Source: Flavipsychrobacter stenotrophus (lineage in GTDB: Bacteria > Bacteroidota > Bacteroidia > Chitinophagales > Chitinophagaceae). From it: DNA of 23,824 nt. Shown here piece after piece: positions 16,908 through 23,690 of the stretch. The stretch spans positions 1-23,824 of the forward strand of contig CANBQQ010000007.1 in the NCBI GenBank assembly GCA_947371715.1, given 5' to 3'. A program made the position numbers and the translations under genes. The notes under the pieces were generated by a model. The model searched no databases, was not told the origin of the DNA, and saw nothing but the letters and a program-made list of their open reading frames with translations. Position 1 is the stretch's first letter, and each line of letters starts with the position of its first letter.

Positions 16908-16943
16908 AAACCGGTTTGAGTAGTTTACTCAAACCGGTTTTTT
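16908..16943 (+). terminator. Terminator after the beta-helix gene
   Basis: A perfect 15-bp stem (16908-16922 with 16926-16940) closes on a 3-base loop and runs into six T (16938-16943). The next gene starts only 12 bases later, so it depends on readthrough or a promoter hidden in this stretch. Confidence 0.9.
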
Positions 16944-16955
16944 GATTAAATAAAA

Positions 16956-17348
16956 ATGAAAAGATCGCTGCTTTTGTTGGTTTTGTTTTACTTTTTTAGC
17001 GCGTGCACGCACAAGGCATATGTTGCACCTGTAGTGGTAGCTCCAGTCGGTTGCGACACAACGGTTGTAACCTACCATGCTGATATTAAGCCCATGCTGG
17101 CAGCCAATTGTTATTCATGCCACGCAACAGCAGTAACACAGGGTGGGGGATTGGATCTGGAGGATTTTACCTCGCTGAAGGCCTATCTTCAAAATGGATT
17201 CAGAGGAGATGGCGTATATGGTTCGAAATTATATCACTGTATGCTGCATAGTAGTCTGGCGCTACCCATGCCGCCTACCTATGTGGTAGATAGCTGTAGC
17301 CTGAACAAGATGAAAAGATGGATGGATCAGGGAGGTAATAATAACTGA
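16956..17348 (+). CDS. Small c-type cytochrome lipoprotein
   Basis: A 130-residue lipoprotein: the signal ends in lipobox FSAC with C17 lipidated. Mature sequence has one haem-attachment motif CYSCH (52-56) in the context HADIKPMLAANCYSCH, and a likely distal methionine ligand M95 in LPMPP. The C-terminal MKRWMDQGGNNN is the end helix usual in these envelope mono-haem cytochromes. It should face the periplasm or cell surface and transfer electrons. It follows the T9SS beta-helix gene and TonB receptor in the same orientation, which suggests work together, possibly redox handling of the substrate; that is inference. No separate promoter box was recognised in the 12 bases after the terminator. 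Confidence 0.88.
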   Translation: MKRSLLLLVLFYFFSACTHKAYVAPVVVAPVGCDTTVVTYHADIKPMLAANCYSCHATAVTQGGGLDLEDFTSLKAYLQNGFRGDGVYGSKLYHCMLHSSLALPMPPTYVVDSCSLNKMKRWMDQGGNNN

Positions 17349-17381
17349 TAGCTATTCTCTTCTTTTTTTTGTTCTGTTATC

Positions 17382-17407
17382 CTAACATTTCTACATAAAT
17401 ATTCGTC
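17382..17407 (+). promoter_or_regulatory. Candidate ECF-sigma-type promoter of the first tandem T9SS gene
   Basis: CTAACATTT (17382-17390), a 13-base spacer, then CGTC (17404-17407), 35 bases before the ATG. The same boxes with the same spacer length precede the paralogous gene at 19286 although the spacer bases differ. AAC and CGTC at this spacing are the general pattern of ECF sigma promoters. Confidence 0.45.
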
Positions 17408-17442
17408 ATTAATGATATTCACCATCATCTAAAACGGATTTT

Positions 17443-19158
17443 ATGAAAAAAATATTTTACTTGCCTATTGTAGTGTTGTTTGCTTTGTTTGCTAACAAAG
17501 TGCATGCGCAGTACACTATTACTTACAGCAACGTTAGCACGTTTGCCGATTCCAATTGCATTGACCCGGTATTCAGCCTTAATACCAGCGGATTTTCTTC
17601 AGGCCTGGCAGTACATACCTATTATGGAGATGGTACTGACAATGTTAATCCGGTAATGAGTGCGTTTGTAGGGGGATACGCATCTTACACCCATACGTAT
17701 ACTTCCGCGGGTACATATACGGTTAAGCAGGTTTTGGAGCTGGGTGGAGCTTCTATTGATTCATTGGTATCTTTTTATGACTCCAAATACTGCCAGACTT
17801 TTAACTTCAGCTCATTTTATGATGCAAATGGTAATTGTGTTTTCGACAGCACATCTGAAAATTTTATCATTACACCTATTTCAATTGCTGTTGATTCAAA
17901 TGGTATAAGGGTCGATACATTCGTTACCACCAGTGGCTTGCATTATCAGGCTACCGGTAATCCAGGCGATATTTATGCTTTTTCAGTTATCAGTTCCGGT
18001 ACCGGCCTTGTGCTTACATGCCCTGCGGGAGGAGTGATCTATGATACTATTTCAATGATAGTCAACGATTATATCTCCAAAGAATTTGGTTTCGATTGCT
18101 CAGGCGCGTCAGGTTATGATGCCGGTGAGCTAGTTACAACCAGGGCGGGCCGTCATTCATTTGTGGCAGAGATACTGGCTACTAATCAGTACTGCTCTCC
18201 TGCTGGAGTTACAGTAACTATGAATATGAGTCCCAAGTACGATTTTGTAAATGCTACTCCTGTACCTACTACCATTTCAGGGCATACACTTACATGGACT
18301 TTCCCTTCTCTGACCGCTATCACACCTCAGTATATATATGTACATGGCGAGGTGCCTGGTGCATGGTTGATAGCCGGTGATACAGTGCACTCTTCCTATT
18401 ACATTACACCTACGGCAGGTGATGGTGATCTGAGCGATAACACAGTAATTCTTGTAGACACGGTAAGGAGCTCTTTCGATCCTAATGACAAGGCAGTAAT
18501 TCCTGATACTAATATTCCGGATAACGTGAGTACCAAGCTAACCTACACACTTAGATTTGAAAACACGGGCAACGATACAGCGTTCAATATCCACATCATG
18601 GATACCTTATCTGATAAATTGAATGTAAAATCTCTTGCAATTTTAGGTAGTTCGGCAGCCATGAATCTGAGTATTCAGCATGTTGGTGGTCTGAATATTG
18701 CCAAGTTCGATTTTCCGCACATTAATTTGTTGGATAGTACCCACCATGGTTTGTGCGACGGTTTTGTAACATTCAGCATTTACACACAGTCTGCACTGCC
18801 ATATGGTACTCAGATCCTTAATCGTGGTGGTATTTATTTTGATTTTAATCCCGTTGTACTGACCAATACTGTTGTAACTACCGTTGGTATTCCCGACGGA
18901 ATTGATGACATGAGCAATGTATCAGGTTCTACCCTTCAGCTATTCCCTAACCCCGCCGATAACGAACTGACCGTAAAGATCAGCAAGGGTACTTTTAGCA
19001 CTATCAGTGTGATCAACAGCGTTGGCCAGGTATTAATGAAGCAGGATGTAAACGGAACAAGCACAAAACTGAATGTAAAGGGACTCCCTGCCGGGAGCTA
19101 CTATATTTCTGTAAAAGGTAATAGTTGCGTAAAAGTGGAGCGCTTCCAGAAGATGTAA
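17443..19158 (+). CDS. T9SS-exported PKD-like surface protein, tandem paralogue 1
   Basis: A 571-residue secreted protein. Signal peptide MKKIFYLPIVVLFALFANKVHA (first 20 shown in key: hydrophobic run LPIVVLFALFA; cleavage after residue 22). Near residues 60-105, YYGDGT ... YTHTYTSAGTYTVKQVL is a PKD-like beta-sandwich; FYDANGNCVFDS near 125-140 resembles SdrD-B or calcium-binding repeats. From about 345, SFDPNDKAVIP, TYTLRFENTGNDTAFNIHI and GGIYFDFNPVVLTN form the conserved DPNDK-type domain common before sorting signals. The last 73 residues (LQLFPNPADNE ... VKVERFQKM) are a type A T9SS sorting domain. No enzymatic motif is seen; adhesion or cell-surface binding is a guess. The closely similar gene at 19286 follows after a terminator. 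Confidence 0.88.
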   Translation: MKKIFYLPIVVLFALFANKVHAQYTITYSNVSTFADSNCIDPVFSLNTSGFSSGLAVHTYYGDGTDNVNPVMSAFVGGYASYTHTYTSAGTYTVKQVLELGGASIDSLVSFYDSKYCQTFNFSSFYDANGNCVFDSTSENFIITPISIAVDSNGIRVDTFVTTSGLHYQATGNPGDIYAFSVISSGTGLVLTCPAGGVIYDTISMIVNDYISKEFGFDCSGASGYDAGELVTTRAGRHSFVAEILATNQYCSPAGVTVTMNMSPKYDFVNATPVPTTISGHTLTWTFPSLTAITPQYIYVHGEVPGAWLIAGDTVHSSYYITPTAGDGDLSDNTVILVDTVRSSFDPNDKAVIPDTNIPDNVSTKLTYTLRFENTGNDTAFNIHIMDTLSDKLNVKSLAILGSSAAMNLSIQHVGGLNIAKFDFPHINLLDSTHHGLCDGFVTFSIYTQSALPYGTQILNRGGIYFDFNPVVLTNTVVTTVGIPDGIDDMSNVSGSTLQLFPNPADNELTVKISKGTFSTISVINSVGQVLMKQDVNGTSTKLNVKGLPAGSYYISVKGNSCVKVERFQKM

Positions 19159-19181
19159 AGTGTGTTTATTTTTAGAATTAA

Positions 19182-19211
19182 GGAGCCGTTCGTATGAGCG
19201 GCTCCATTTTT
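19182..19211 (+). terminator. Terminator between the tandem T9SS genes
   Basis: A 10-bp stem (19182-19191 with 19196-19205, one T/G wobble) with loop GTAT, followed after one A by five T (19207-19211). Confidence 0.88.
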
Positions 19212-19223
19212 ATTTGTACATTA

Positions 19224-19249
19224 CTAACATTTAGTTGAAATTGTGCGTC
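19224..19249 (+). promoter_or_regulatory. Candidate ECF-sigma-type promoter of the second tandem T9SS gene
   Basis: CTAACATTT (19224-19232), 13 bases, CGTC (19246-19249), 36 bases before ATG 19286. Layout matches the element at 17382 to within one base, with an unrelated spacer. Confidence 0.45.
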
Positions 19250-19285
19250 TTATGGAACGTCGGAACAATAAATAAAAATATTATT

Positions 19286-20986
19286 ATGAATAAACTGCTT
19301 TACCTGATCACAATAATAACTTTCTCAGTATTGTGTACTGGCACGGTAAATGCTCAGTATCACATCACTTCGTGTCATGTGACGGATTATCCTGATTCGT
19401 TTTGTACATCGCCTGAATTAAGGATTACTACAAACTTATTTGGTCCTTCATTATCGGTCCAAACATTCTATGGCGACGGGACCAGTGATGTGCATCCGCT
19501 CTCCAACGTTGGTGGCACAGGTTTCGCTTCATACTATCATACTTATACATCTTCCGGTACTTACACCGTAAAGCAGGTGTTATTTGATGGCGCAACACCG
19601 GTTGACTCACTTTACGGCAGTTACTATTGCCTTATGTGCCACATGCTATGTATAAGAGGGTATTTTGATCTCAATAGTAACTGTATCTGGGATTCCTTAT
19701 ATGAACAATACTTTCCGACGGTCACCTACATAGTAGACTCAAATGGTATTGCGGTCGATACGTTTGAGGCAACATGGGGGCTCGACTACCAGGCGCTGGG
19801 AAACCCGGGTGACATATATGCATTTCACATTTATCCCGGGGTTGGTGCTTCGGTTGCCTGTCCGGCCAGTGGCGTAATTTATGATACACTCACGGCTATT
19901 GTATATTCGGAGGTCAAATATATTGGATTCGTTTGTATGGGTAGTCCCAACTACAACACTAGAGAAATTGTAAACACATATGCCTCGGGCTCTCTTTTTT
20001 CGGCACAAATATTAACGATCGGGACAATGTGCACAATAAATCCTGACACACTAACAATAAACTTGAGCCCTAAATATACTTATGGTTCAATTTTGCCTGC
20101 GCCTTACTCAATTAGTGGTAACACATATAAATGGAGTCTGCCTGCATTAGGCTATAATTGGATAACCATTTCGGGTAATGTTGTTGGATCTCCACTTGTG
20201 ATAGGGGATACAGTACATTCATCTTATTACCTCACTGTGCCGGCTACCGACACTTTCCCATCAGACAATACAGTTATTGTTATAGACACGATAACCGGTC
20301 CATGGGATCCTAACGATAAAGCGGTTGTTCCTCAGGGTTTTATTGCCGCTGGCTCAGGTATAAAGCTCACTTACACAATTAGATTTGAAAATACCGGTAA
20401 CGATACAGCTTTTAATATTCATATCATGGATACACTTTCTGATAACCTGAATATTCGTTCATTGGAGGTGCTTGGAAGCTCTGCGCGCATGACAATGGGC
20501 GTAACAAACGACGGATCTTATAACATAGTCAAATTCGACTTTCCCCACATTAACTTGCTCGATAGCTCACACCACGGCCAATGTGATGGGATGGTCACTT
20601 ACACGATAAAAACTAAAGATGGGTTACCCGTTGGTACGCACATAGACAATAATGCCTCCATCTATTTTGATTACAACCTGCCTGTAGTTACCAACACCGT
20701 CACCAATATTGTTGGCTGGCCTGCAGGCATTGCGGATATGAGCAATGTTGTAGTTAGTGATGTTCAGTTATTCCCTAACCCTGCCGAAAACGAACTGAAT
20801 GTGAAGATCAGCAAGGGTACTTTCAACACTATCAGCGTCATCAACAGCGTTGGCCAGGTAGTAATGAAGCAGGATGTAAACGGAACAAGCACACAACTGA
20901 ATGTAAAGGGACTCCCTGCCGGCGGCTACTATATTTCTGTAAAAGGAAATAGTGGAGTGAAAGTGGAACGATTTCAGAAGATGTAG
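19286..20986 (+). CDS. T9SS-exported PKD-like surface protein, tandem paralogue 2
   Basis: A 566-residue paralogue of the preceding protein with the same order: signal peptide (MNKLLYLITIITFSVLC, cleavage near VNA at residue 23), PKD-like segment (FYGDGTSDVHPL ... YYHTYTSSGTYTVKQVL), a GYFDLNSNCIWDS motif, DPNDK domain (WDPNDKAVVP, RFENTGNDTAFNIHIMDTL) and type A sorting domain (LFPNPAENELNVKIS to VKVERFQKM). The open frame extends upstream to TTG 19235, but only ATG 19286 places a clean signal peptide at the N terminus, and it matches the leader length of the paralogue. Exported through T9SS and probably surface-attached. The N-terminal halves have diverged strongly while the C-terminal 70 codons are almost identical in DNA. 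Function unknown. Confidence 0.88.
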   Translation: MNKLLYLITIITFSVLCTGTVNAQYHITSCHVTDYPDSFCTSPELRITTNLFGPSLSVQTFYGDGTSDVHPLSNVGGTGFASYYHTYTSSGTYTVKQVLFDGATPVDSLYGSYYCLMCHMLCIRGYFDLNSNCIWDSLYEQYFPTVTYIVDSNGIAVDTFEATWGLDYQALGNPGDIYAFHIYPGVGASVACPASGVIYDTLTAIVYSEVKYIGFVCMGSPNYNTREIVNTYASGSLFSAQILTIGTMCTINPDTLTINLSPKYTYGSILPAPYSISGNTYKWSLPALGYNWITISGNVVGSPLVIGDTVHSSYYLTVPATDTFPSDNTVIVIDTITGPWDPNDKAVVPQGFIAAGSGIKLTYTIRFENTGNDTAFNIHIMDTLSDNLNIRSLEVLGSSARMTMGVTNDGSYNIVKFDFPHINLLDSSHHGQCDGMVTYTIKTKDGLPVGTHIDNNASIYFDYNLPVVTNTVTNIVGWPAGIADMSNVVVSDVQLFPNPAENELNVKISKGTFNTISVINSVGQVVMKQDVNGTSTQLNVKGLPAGGYYISVKGNSGVKVERFQKM

Positions 20987-21001
20987 TTATTGTAATTTGT
21001 G

Positions 21002-21040
21002 TAATGTAAAAGTCGCCTGTTTAGGGCGACTTTTACATTA
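21002..21040 (+). terminator. Terminator after the second tandem T9SS gene
   Basis: A perfect 16-bp stem (21002-21017 with 21025-21040) with a 7-base loop; the 3' arm carries TTTT but no long T-run follows. Confidence 0.8.
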
Positions 21041-21061
21041 ATAGAAGTTGTCTATAGGGCA

Positions 21062-21070
21062 CTAACATTT
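21062..21070 (+). promoter_or_regulatory. CTAACATTT box upstream of the PLP enzyme gene
   Basis: The same nonamer as before the two tandem T9SS genes, ending 54 bases before ATG 21125, a near-identical distance. Here no CGTC is found at the expected place, so the -10 part differs or the match is only to a general upstream element. Confidence 0.3.
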
Positions 21071-21124
21071 TTTAACTTAGAAATTTAGCAAGTAAATATT
21101 ACATTCGCATTCTAATTTTTCCAA

Positions 21125-22330
21125 ATGGTACAATCAGATTTTATACACGTGCCGTACGGCAGAACCGTACATGGCGAAGATGAAGTAGAAGCGGTAGTGA
21201 AAGTATTGCGTACATCTACCCAGATGGGTAAGAATGTGCGTGAAATGGAAGAGCGCGTTTCTGCACTTTATGATAAGAAATATGGTATCATGGTAAACAG
21301 CGGTTCTTCTGCTCTTTATCTTGCTGCAGACCTTATGAATTATGAAGCCGGCGCTGAGATAATCACTCCTGCACTTACATTCTCTACTACTGTAGCGCCT
21401 TTGGTAAAGAAAGGCTGGGTTCCTGCTTTCATTGATGTGGAAGAAGGGACATACAATCTTGATGCTAACAAGGTTGAAGAAATGATCACGCCTAACACTA
21501 AGGCTATGGTGATACCTAACCTTATGGGTAACCTTCCTGATTGGCAGGCTTTGCGCGCGATCGCTGATAAACACAACCTGTTTGTATTAGAAGATTCTGC
21601 TGATACATTGGGTGCTGAAATTGGTGGTGCGTCATCAGGTCGTTTTACCGACATGAGCACAACCAGTTTCTATGGTTCACATATCATCAATTGCGGTGGT
21701 AATGGCGGTATGCTTTGTGTAAATACGCCAGAGTTTTACGATCGCGGTCGTTTGTTGCGTAGTTGGGGCCGTAGCTCTTCTTTGTTCGTAGAATCAGAGA
21801 AGATCGAAAACCGTTTCAACGTAGAAGTAGACGGTATTCCCTACGATGCTAAGTTCGTATTTGAAGAGCCGGGTTACAACATTGAACCATCTGAAATGGG
21901 GGCTGCATTTGGTGTAGTTCAGTTGAACAAGCTGAAGCAGAACATTGATACTCGTACTGAAAATTACCTGCGCATGCGCAAGTTCTTTGAACAGTATGAA
22001 GAGTTCTTTATCCTGCCAAAGCAATTGCCCGATTCAAGAACAGGTTGGTTGGCTTATTCGTCTACTATCCGTGAAACAGCTCCATTTATCCGTCGCGATA
22101 TGCAGATATTCCTGGAGAAGAGAAACATACAGACACGTACTGTGTTTACCGGTAACATCCTTCGCCAGCCGGGCTTCAAGCATGTAAACTGCAAGAAGGC
22201 TAGTGGCGGCTATCCTGAGTCTGATAAGGTAATGCGTGGTGGTATGCTATTAGCTTGCCATCATGGTCTTAGCGAAGAGCAGATTGCACATGTAATGGAG
22301 AGCGTTACAGTGTTTATGAAGAGCTTCTAA
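21125..22330 (+). CDS. RfbH/ColD-like PLP-dependent sugar dehydrase (DegT/DnrJ/EryC1/StrS family)
   Basis: A 401-residue fold-type I PLP enzyme acting on nucleotide-linked sugars in the cytoplasm. NSGSSALYLAADL (58-70) binds the cofactor phosphate and D157 in LEDSADTLGA pairs with the pyridine nitrogen. In most family members a lysine follows in S-F-x-x-x-K; here the segment is SFYGSHIINCGGNGG with H186, as in 3-dehydrases E1 (RfbH/AscC) and ColD, which remove a 3-hydroxyl instead of transaminating. Downstream similarity to E1 is strong (LRSWGR, GYNIEPSEMGAAFG, TRTVFTGNILRQPGF), but the cysteine-rich segment after the WGR motif is SSS (217-219), so the [2Fe-2S] cluster of E1 is probably absent. 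Single-gene unit between two terminators. Likely product: a 3-deoxysugar intermediate; exact substrate unknown. Confidence 0.9.
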   Translation: MVQSDFIHVPYGRTVHGEDEVEAVVKVLRTSTQMGKNVREMEERVSALYDKKYGIMVNSGSSALYLAADLMNYEAGAEIITPALTFSTTVAPLVKKGWVPAFIDVEEGTYNLDANKVEEMITPNTKAMVIPNLMGNLPDWQALRAIADKHNLFVLEDSADTLGAEIGGASSGRFTDMSTTSFYGSHIINCGGNGGMLCVNTPEFYDRGRLLRSWGRSSSLFVESEKIENRFNVEVDGIPYDAKFVFEEPGYNIEPSEMGAAFGVVQLNKLKQNIDTRTENYLRMRKFFEQYEEFFILPKQLPDSRTGWLAYSSTIRETAPFIRRDMQIFLEKRNIQTRTVFTGNILRQPGFKHVNCKKASGGYPESDKVMRGGMLLACHHGLSEEQIAHVMESVTVFMKSF

Positions 22331-22349
22331 TTAGTAGTTAATTATTTTG

Positions 22350-22383
22350 TAGGCATGCATTTGTACAATGCATGCCTATTTTT
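22350..22383 (+). terminator. Terminator after the PLP enzyme gene
   Basis: A perfect 12-bp stem (22350-22361 with 22367-22378) with loop TGTAC, followed by five T (22379-22383). Confidence 0.9.
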
Positions 22384-22449
22384 ATTGTAGCAGATCATAT
22401 CTTTCTGTTGAATAAAAATTGATTGATGTAACTTGCGCCCTAACAGGTG

Positions 22450-22472
22450 GGTATTGTCAATACCTACTTTTG
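22450..22472 (+). promoter_or_regulatory. Promoter with overlapping palindrome, small membrane protein gene
   Basis: GGTATTG-T-CAATACC (22450-22464) is a perfect 15-base odd-centred palindrome placed directly against TACTTTTG (22465-22472), an exact TAnnTTTG box, 19 bases before ATG 22492. Its position just upstream of the -7 box suits an operator. Confidence 0.45.
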
Positions 22473-22491
22473 AAATTGTTGCTACCGGAAT

Positions 22492-22854
22492 ATGGATCTG
22501 ATATCTATTGTATTTTTATTGGGCTTTTTTGTATACCGCAACTGTGCGCGGGCAAAGGAAAAGGGCGTTAGTGTGGTGTTGTGGGGATTTTTGACCGTTT
22601 TGCTGATGTTCGTTGGTTTTTTTATAGGATATATAATTACGTTTCTGGCCATTTTCAGGGGAGTGTTGGATATGCACCGACTGGAGACAGACAAAGTGAA
22701 GTATAGCGAGGAACTGGCATTGGAATTTCAGCAGGCAGTAATAAACAATCCTGTGCACAGCCTGGCTATTATGGGATGTGCCTTAGGAGGTTATTTATTT
22801 ACGCGCTACCTGCTAAGCACTAAGAAAACACCTGAAAAGCTGGGTGAGATCTAA
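22492..22854 (+). CDS. Small membrane protein of unknown function
   Basis: A 120-residue protein I do not recognise. It has a short N-terminal hydrophobic segment (ISIVFLLGFFVY, about 4-15), a basic loop (RNCARAKEKG), a long hydrophobic stretch (VVLWGFLTVLLMFVGFFIGY onward, about 28-55), a charged middle (MHRLETDKVKYSEELALEFQ), and a third span (SLAIMGCALGGYLFTRYLL, about 89-107). This suggests an inner-membrane protein with three spans. The gene has a good -7 box and stands alone: terminators precede and follow it. ATG 22492 gives a sensible N terminus. Length and position make it a real gene, but nothing assigns a role. Confidence 0.75.
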   Translation: MDLISIVFLLGFFVYRNCARAKEKGVSVVLWGFLTVLLMFVGFFIGYIITFLAIFRGVLDMHRLETDKVKYSEELALEFQQAVINNPVHSLAIMGCALGGYLFTRYLLSTKKTPEKLGEI

Positions 22855-22864
22855 TATTTACCAC

Positions 22865-22911
22865 TTTGAAAAAGACAGGCCATGCATCATGCACGGCCTG
22901 TCTTTTTCAAA
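22865..22911. terminator. Bidirectional terminator between convergent genes
   Basis: A perfect 17-bp stem (22865-22881 with 22895-22911) carries A-runs on one arm and T-runs on the other, and TGCA can pair with TGCA inside the 13-base loop. It serves both the plus-strand membrane protein gene and the minus-strand beta-barrel gene. Confidence 0.9.
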
Positions 22912-22925
22912 ATGTTCGTGAAGTT

Positions 22926-23579
22926 TTATTTCAATCCAAACAAAAGTCCTGCATTGAAGCTAAGGTTCTGATTGGTATTGTAGTTGTCAGCCGGATCGTC
23001 AACAACATCAAGTAACCCCTGATTGTATACGAGATCAAGATTCAGCCATATTGCCTTTGCCAGTTTAATATTTACTCCCGTGCCTACGTTCACTCCCACA
23101 TCAAAAGTTCTGAAAGTACCGGTATTATTATAGGCCGTTACCTCAGTGTTTCTACCGTACATATCGTCTGTTTCGCTCAACTTCAGTCCAAAAGTTGGTC
23201 CCGCATATAATTTCGGTCTGATAGTATTTCTATGATCGCCAAAGAAATAGTAGGCTCGTAGCGGCATGCGTAGATAGATAGGAATAGCCTTTACTTCTGT
23301 TCCGTTATACTTAACATCATACCCTTCAGACGACACCATTAACTGTCCTCCCCAGCCCCAATGCTCATTACGGGCATAGATCATCCCTATTCCCAGGTTG
23401 CCCGACATTACGGTCATGTTATTTCCTCCCATATTGCCCACCCGGTTAAGGCCTACTCCAGCCACCGGGCCTATTGAAACATACTGGTCGTTTGGTGTCT
23501 TTTTTGTCTCAGTTTGAGCAAGTGTTGGTGTTGCGTATAAAGCTGTCAGAGTTGCTGCTATTAGTGCTATCTTTTTCAT
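22926..23579 (-). CDS. Outer-membrane beta-barrel protein
   Basis: A 217-residue protein with signal peptide MKKIALIAATLTALYATPTLA (key part: KKIALIAATLTALYA; cleavage near residue 21 before QTE). The rest alternates short hydrophobic strands and glycine turns (VSIGPVAGVGLN, GNLGIGMIYA, RPKLYAGPTFGLKL, TFDVGVNVGTGVNIKL) and ends in NAGLLFGLK, consistent with an eight-strand PorT/OMP_b-brl-like barrel. An in-frame ATG at 23588 would add three residues (MVF); the ATG at 23579 gives the usual MKK signal start. It is convergent with the small membrane protein gene and divergent from trxA. No specific role can be assigned. Confidence 0.85.
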   Translation of the reverse strand: MKKIALIAATLTALYATPTLAQTETKKTPNDQYVSIGPVAGVGLNRVGNMGGNNMTVMSGNLGIGMIYARNEHWGWGGQLMVSSEGYDVKYNGTEVKAIPIYLRMPLRAYYFFGDHRNTIRPKLYAGPTFGLKLSETDDMYGRNTEVTAYNNTGTFRTFDVGVNVGTGVNIKLAKAIWLNLDLVYNQGLLDVVDDPADNYNTNQNLSFNAGLLFGLK

Positions 23580-23593
23580 AAAAACCATTTTGG

Positions 23594-23624
23594 TATGCCA
23601 ATAATGCTTTAAAGACTATGCCAA
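23594..23624. promoter_or_regulatory. TATGCCAA direct repeats in the divergent promoter region
   Basis: TATGCCAA occurs at 23594-23601 and 23617-23624, 23 bases apart start to start (about two helical turns), within the 111 bases between the minus-strand barrel gene and trxA. The first copy lies about 15 bases upstream of the barrel gene start. Possibly a regulator site; no regulator is known. Confidence 0.3.
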
Positions 23625-23690
23625 CTCTATTGCAGATGCCTGTGAAATTTATGGTTCAGTTTTTGCAGCTGTACTATAAAATGAGGTATT

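Noticed and set aside
19235..19285. TTG start adding 17 residues to the second tandem T9SS protein
   Set aside because: The extra residues would precede the signal peptide and lie in the proposed promoter and leader; ATG 19286 matches the paralogue.
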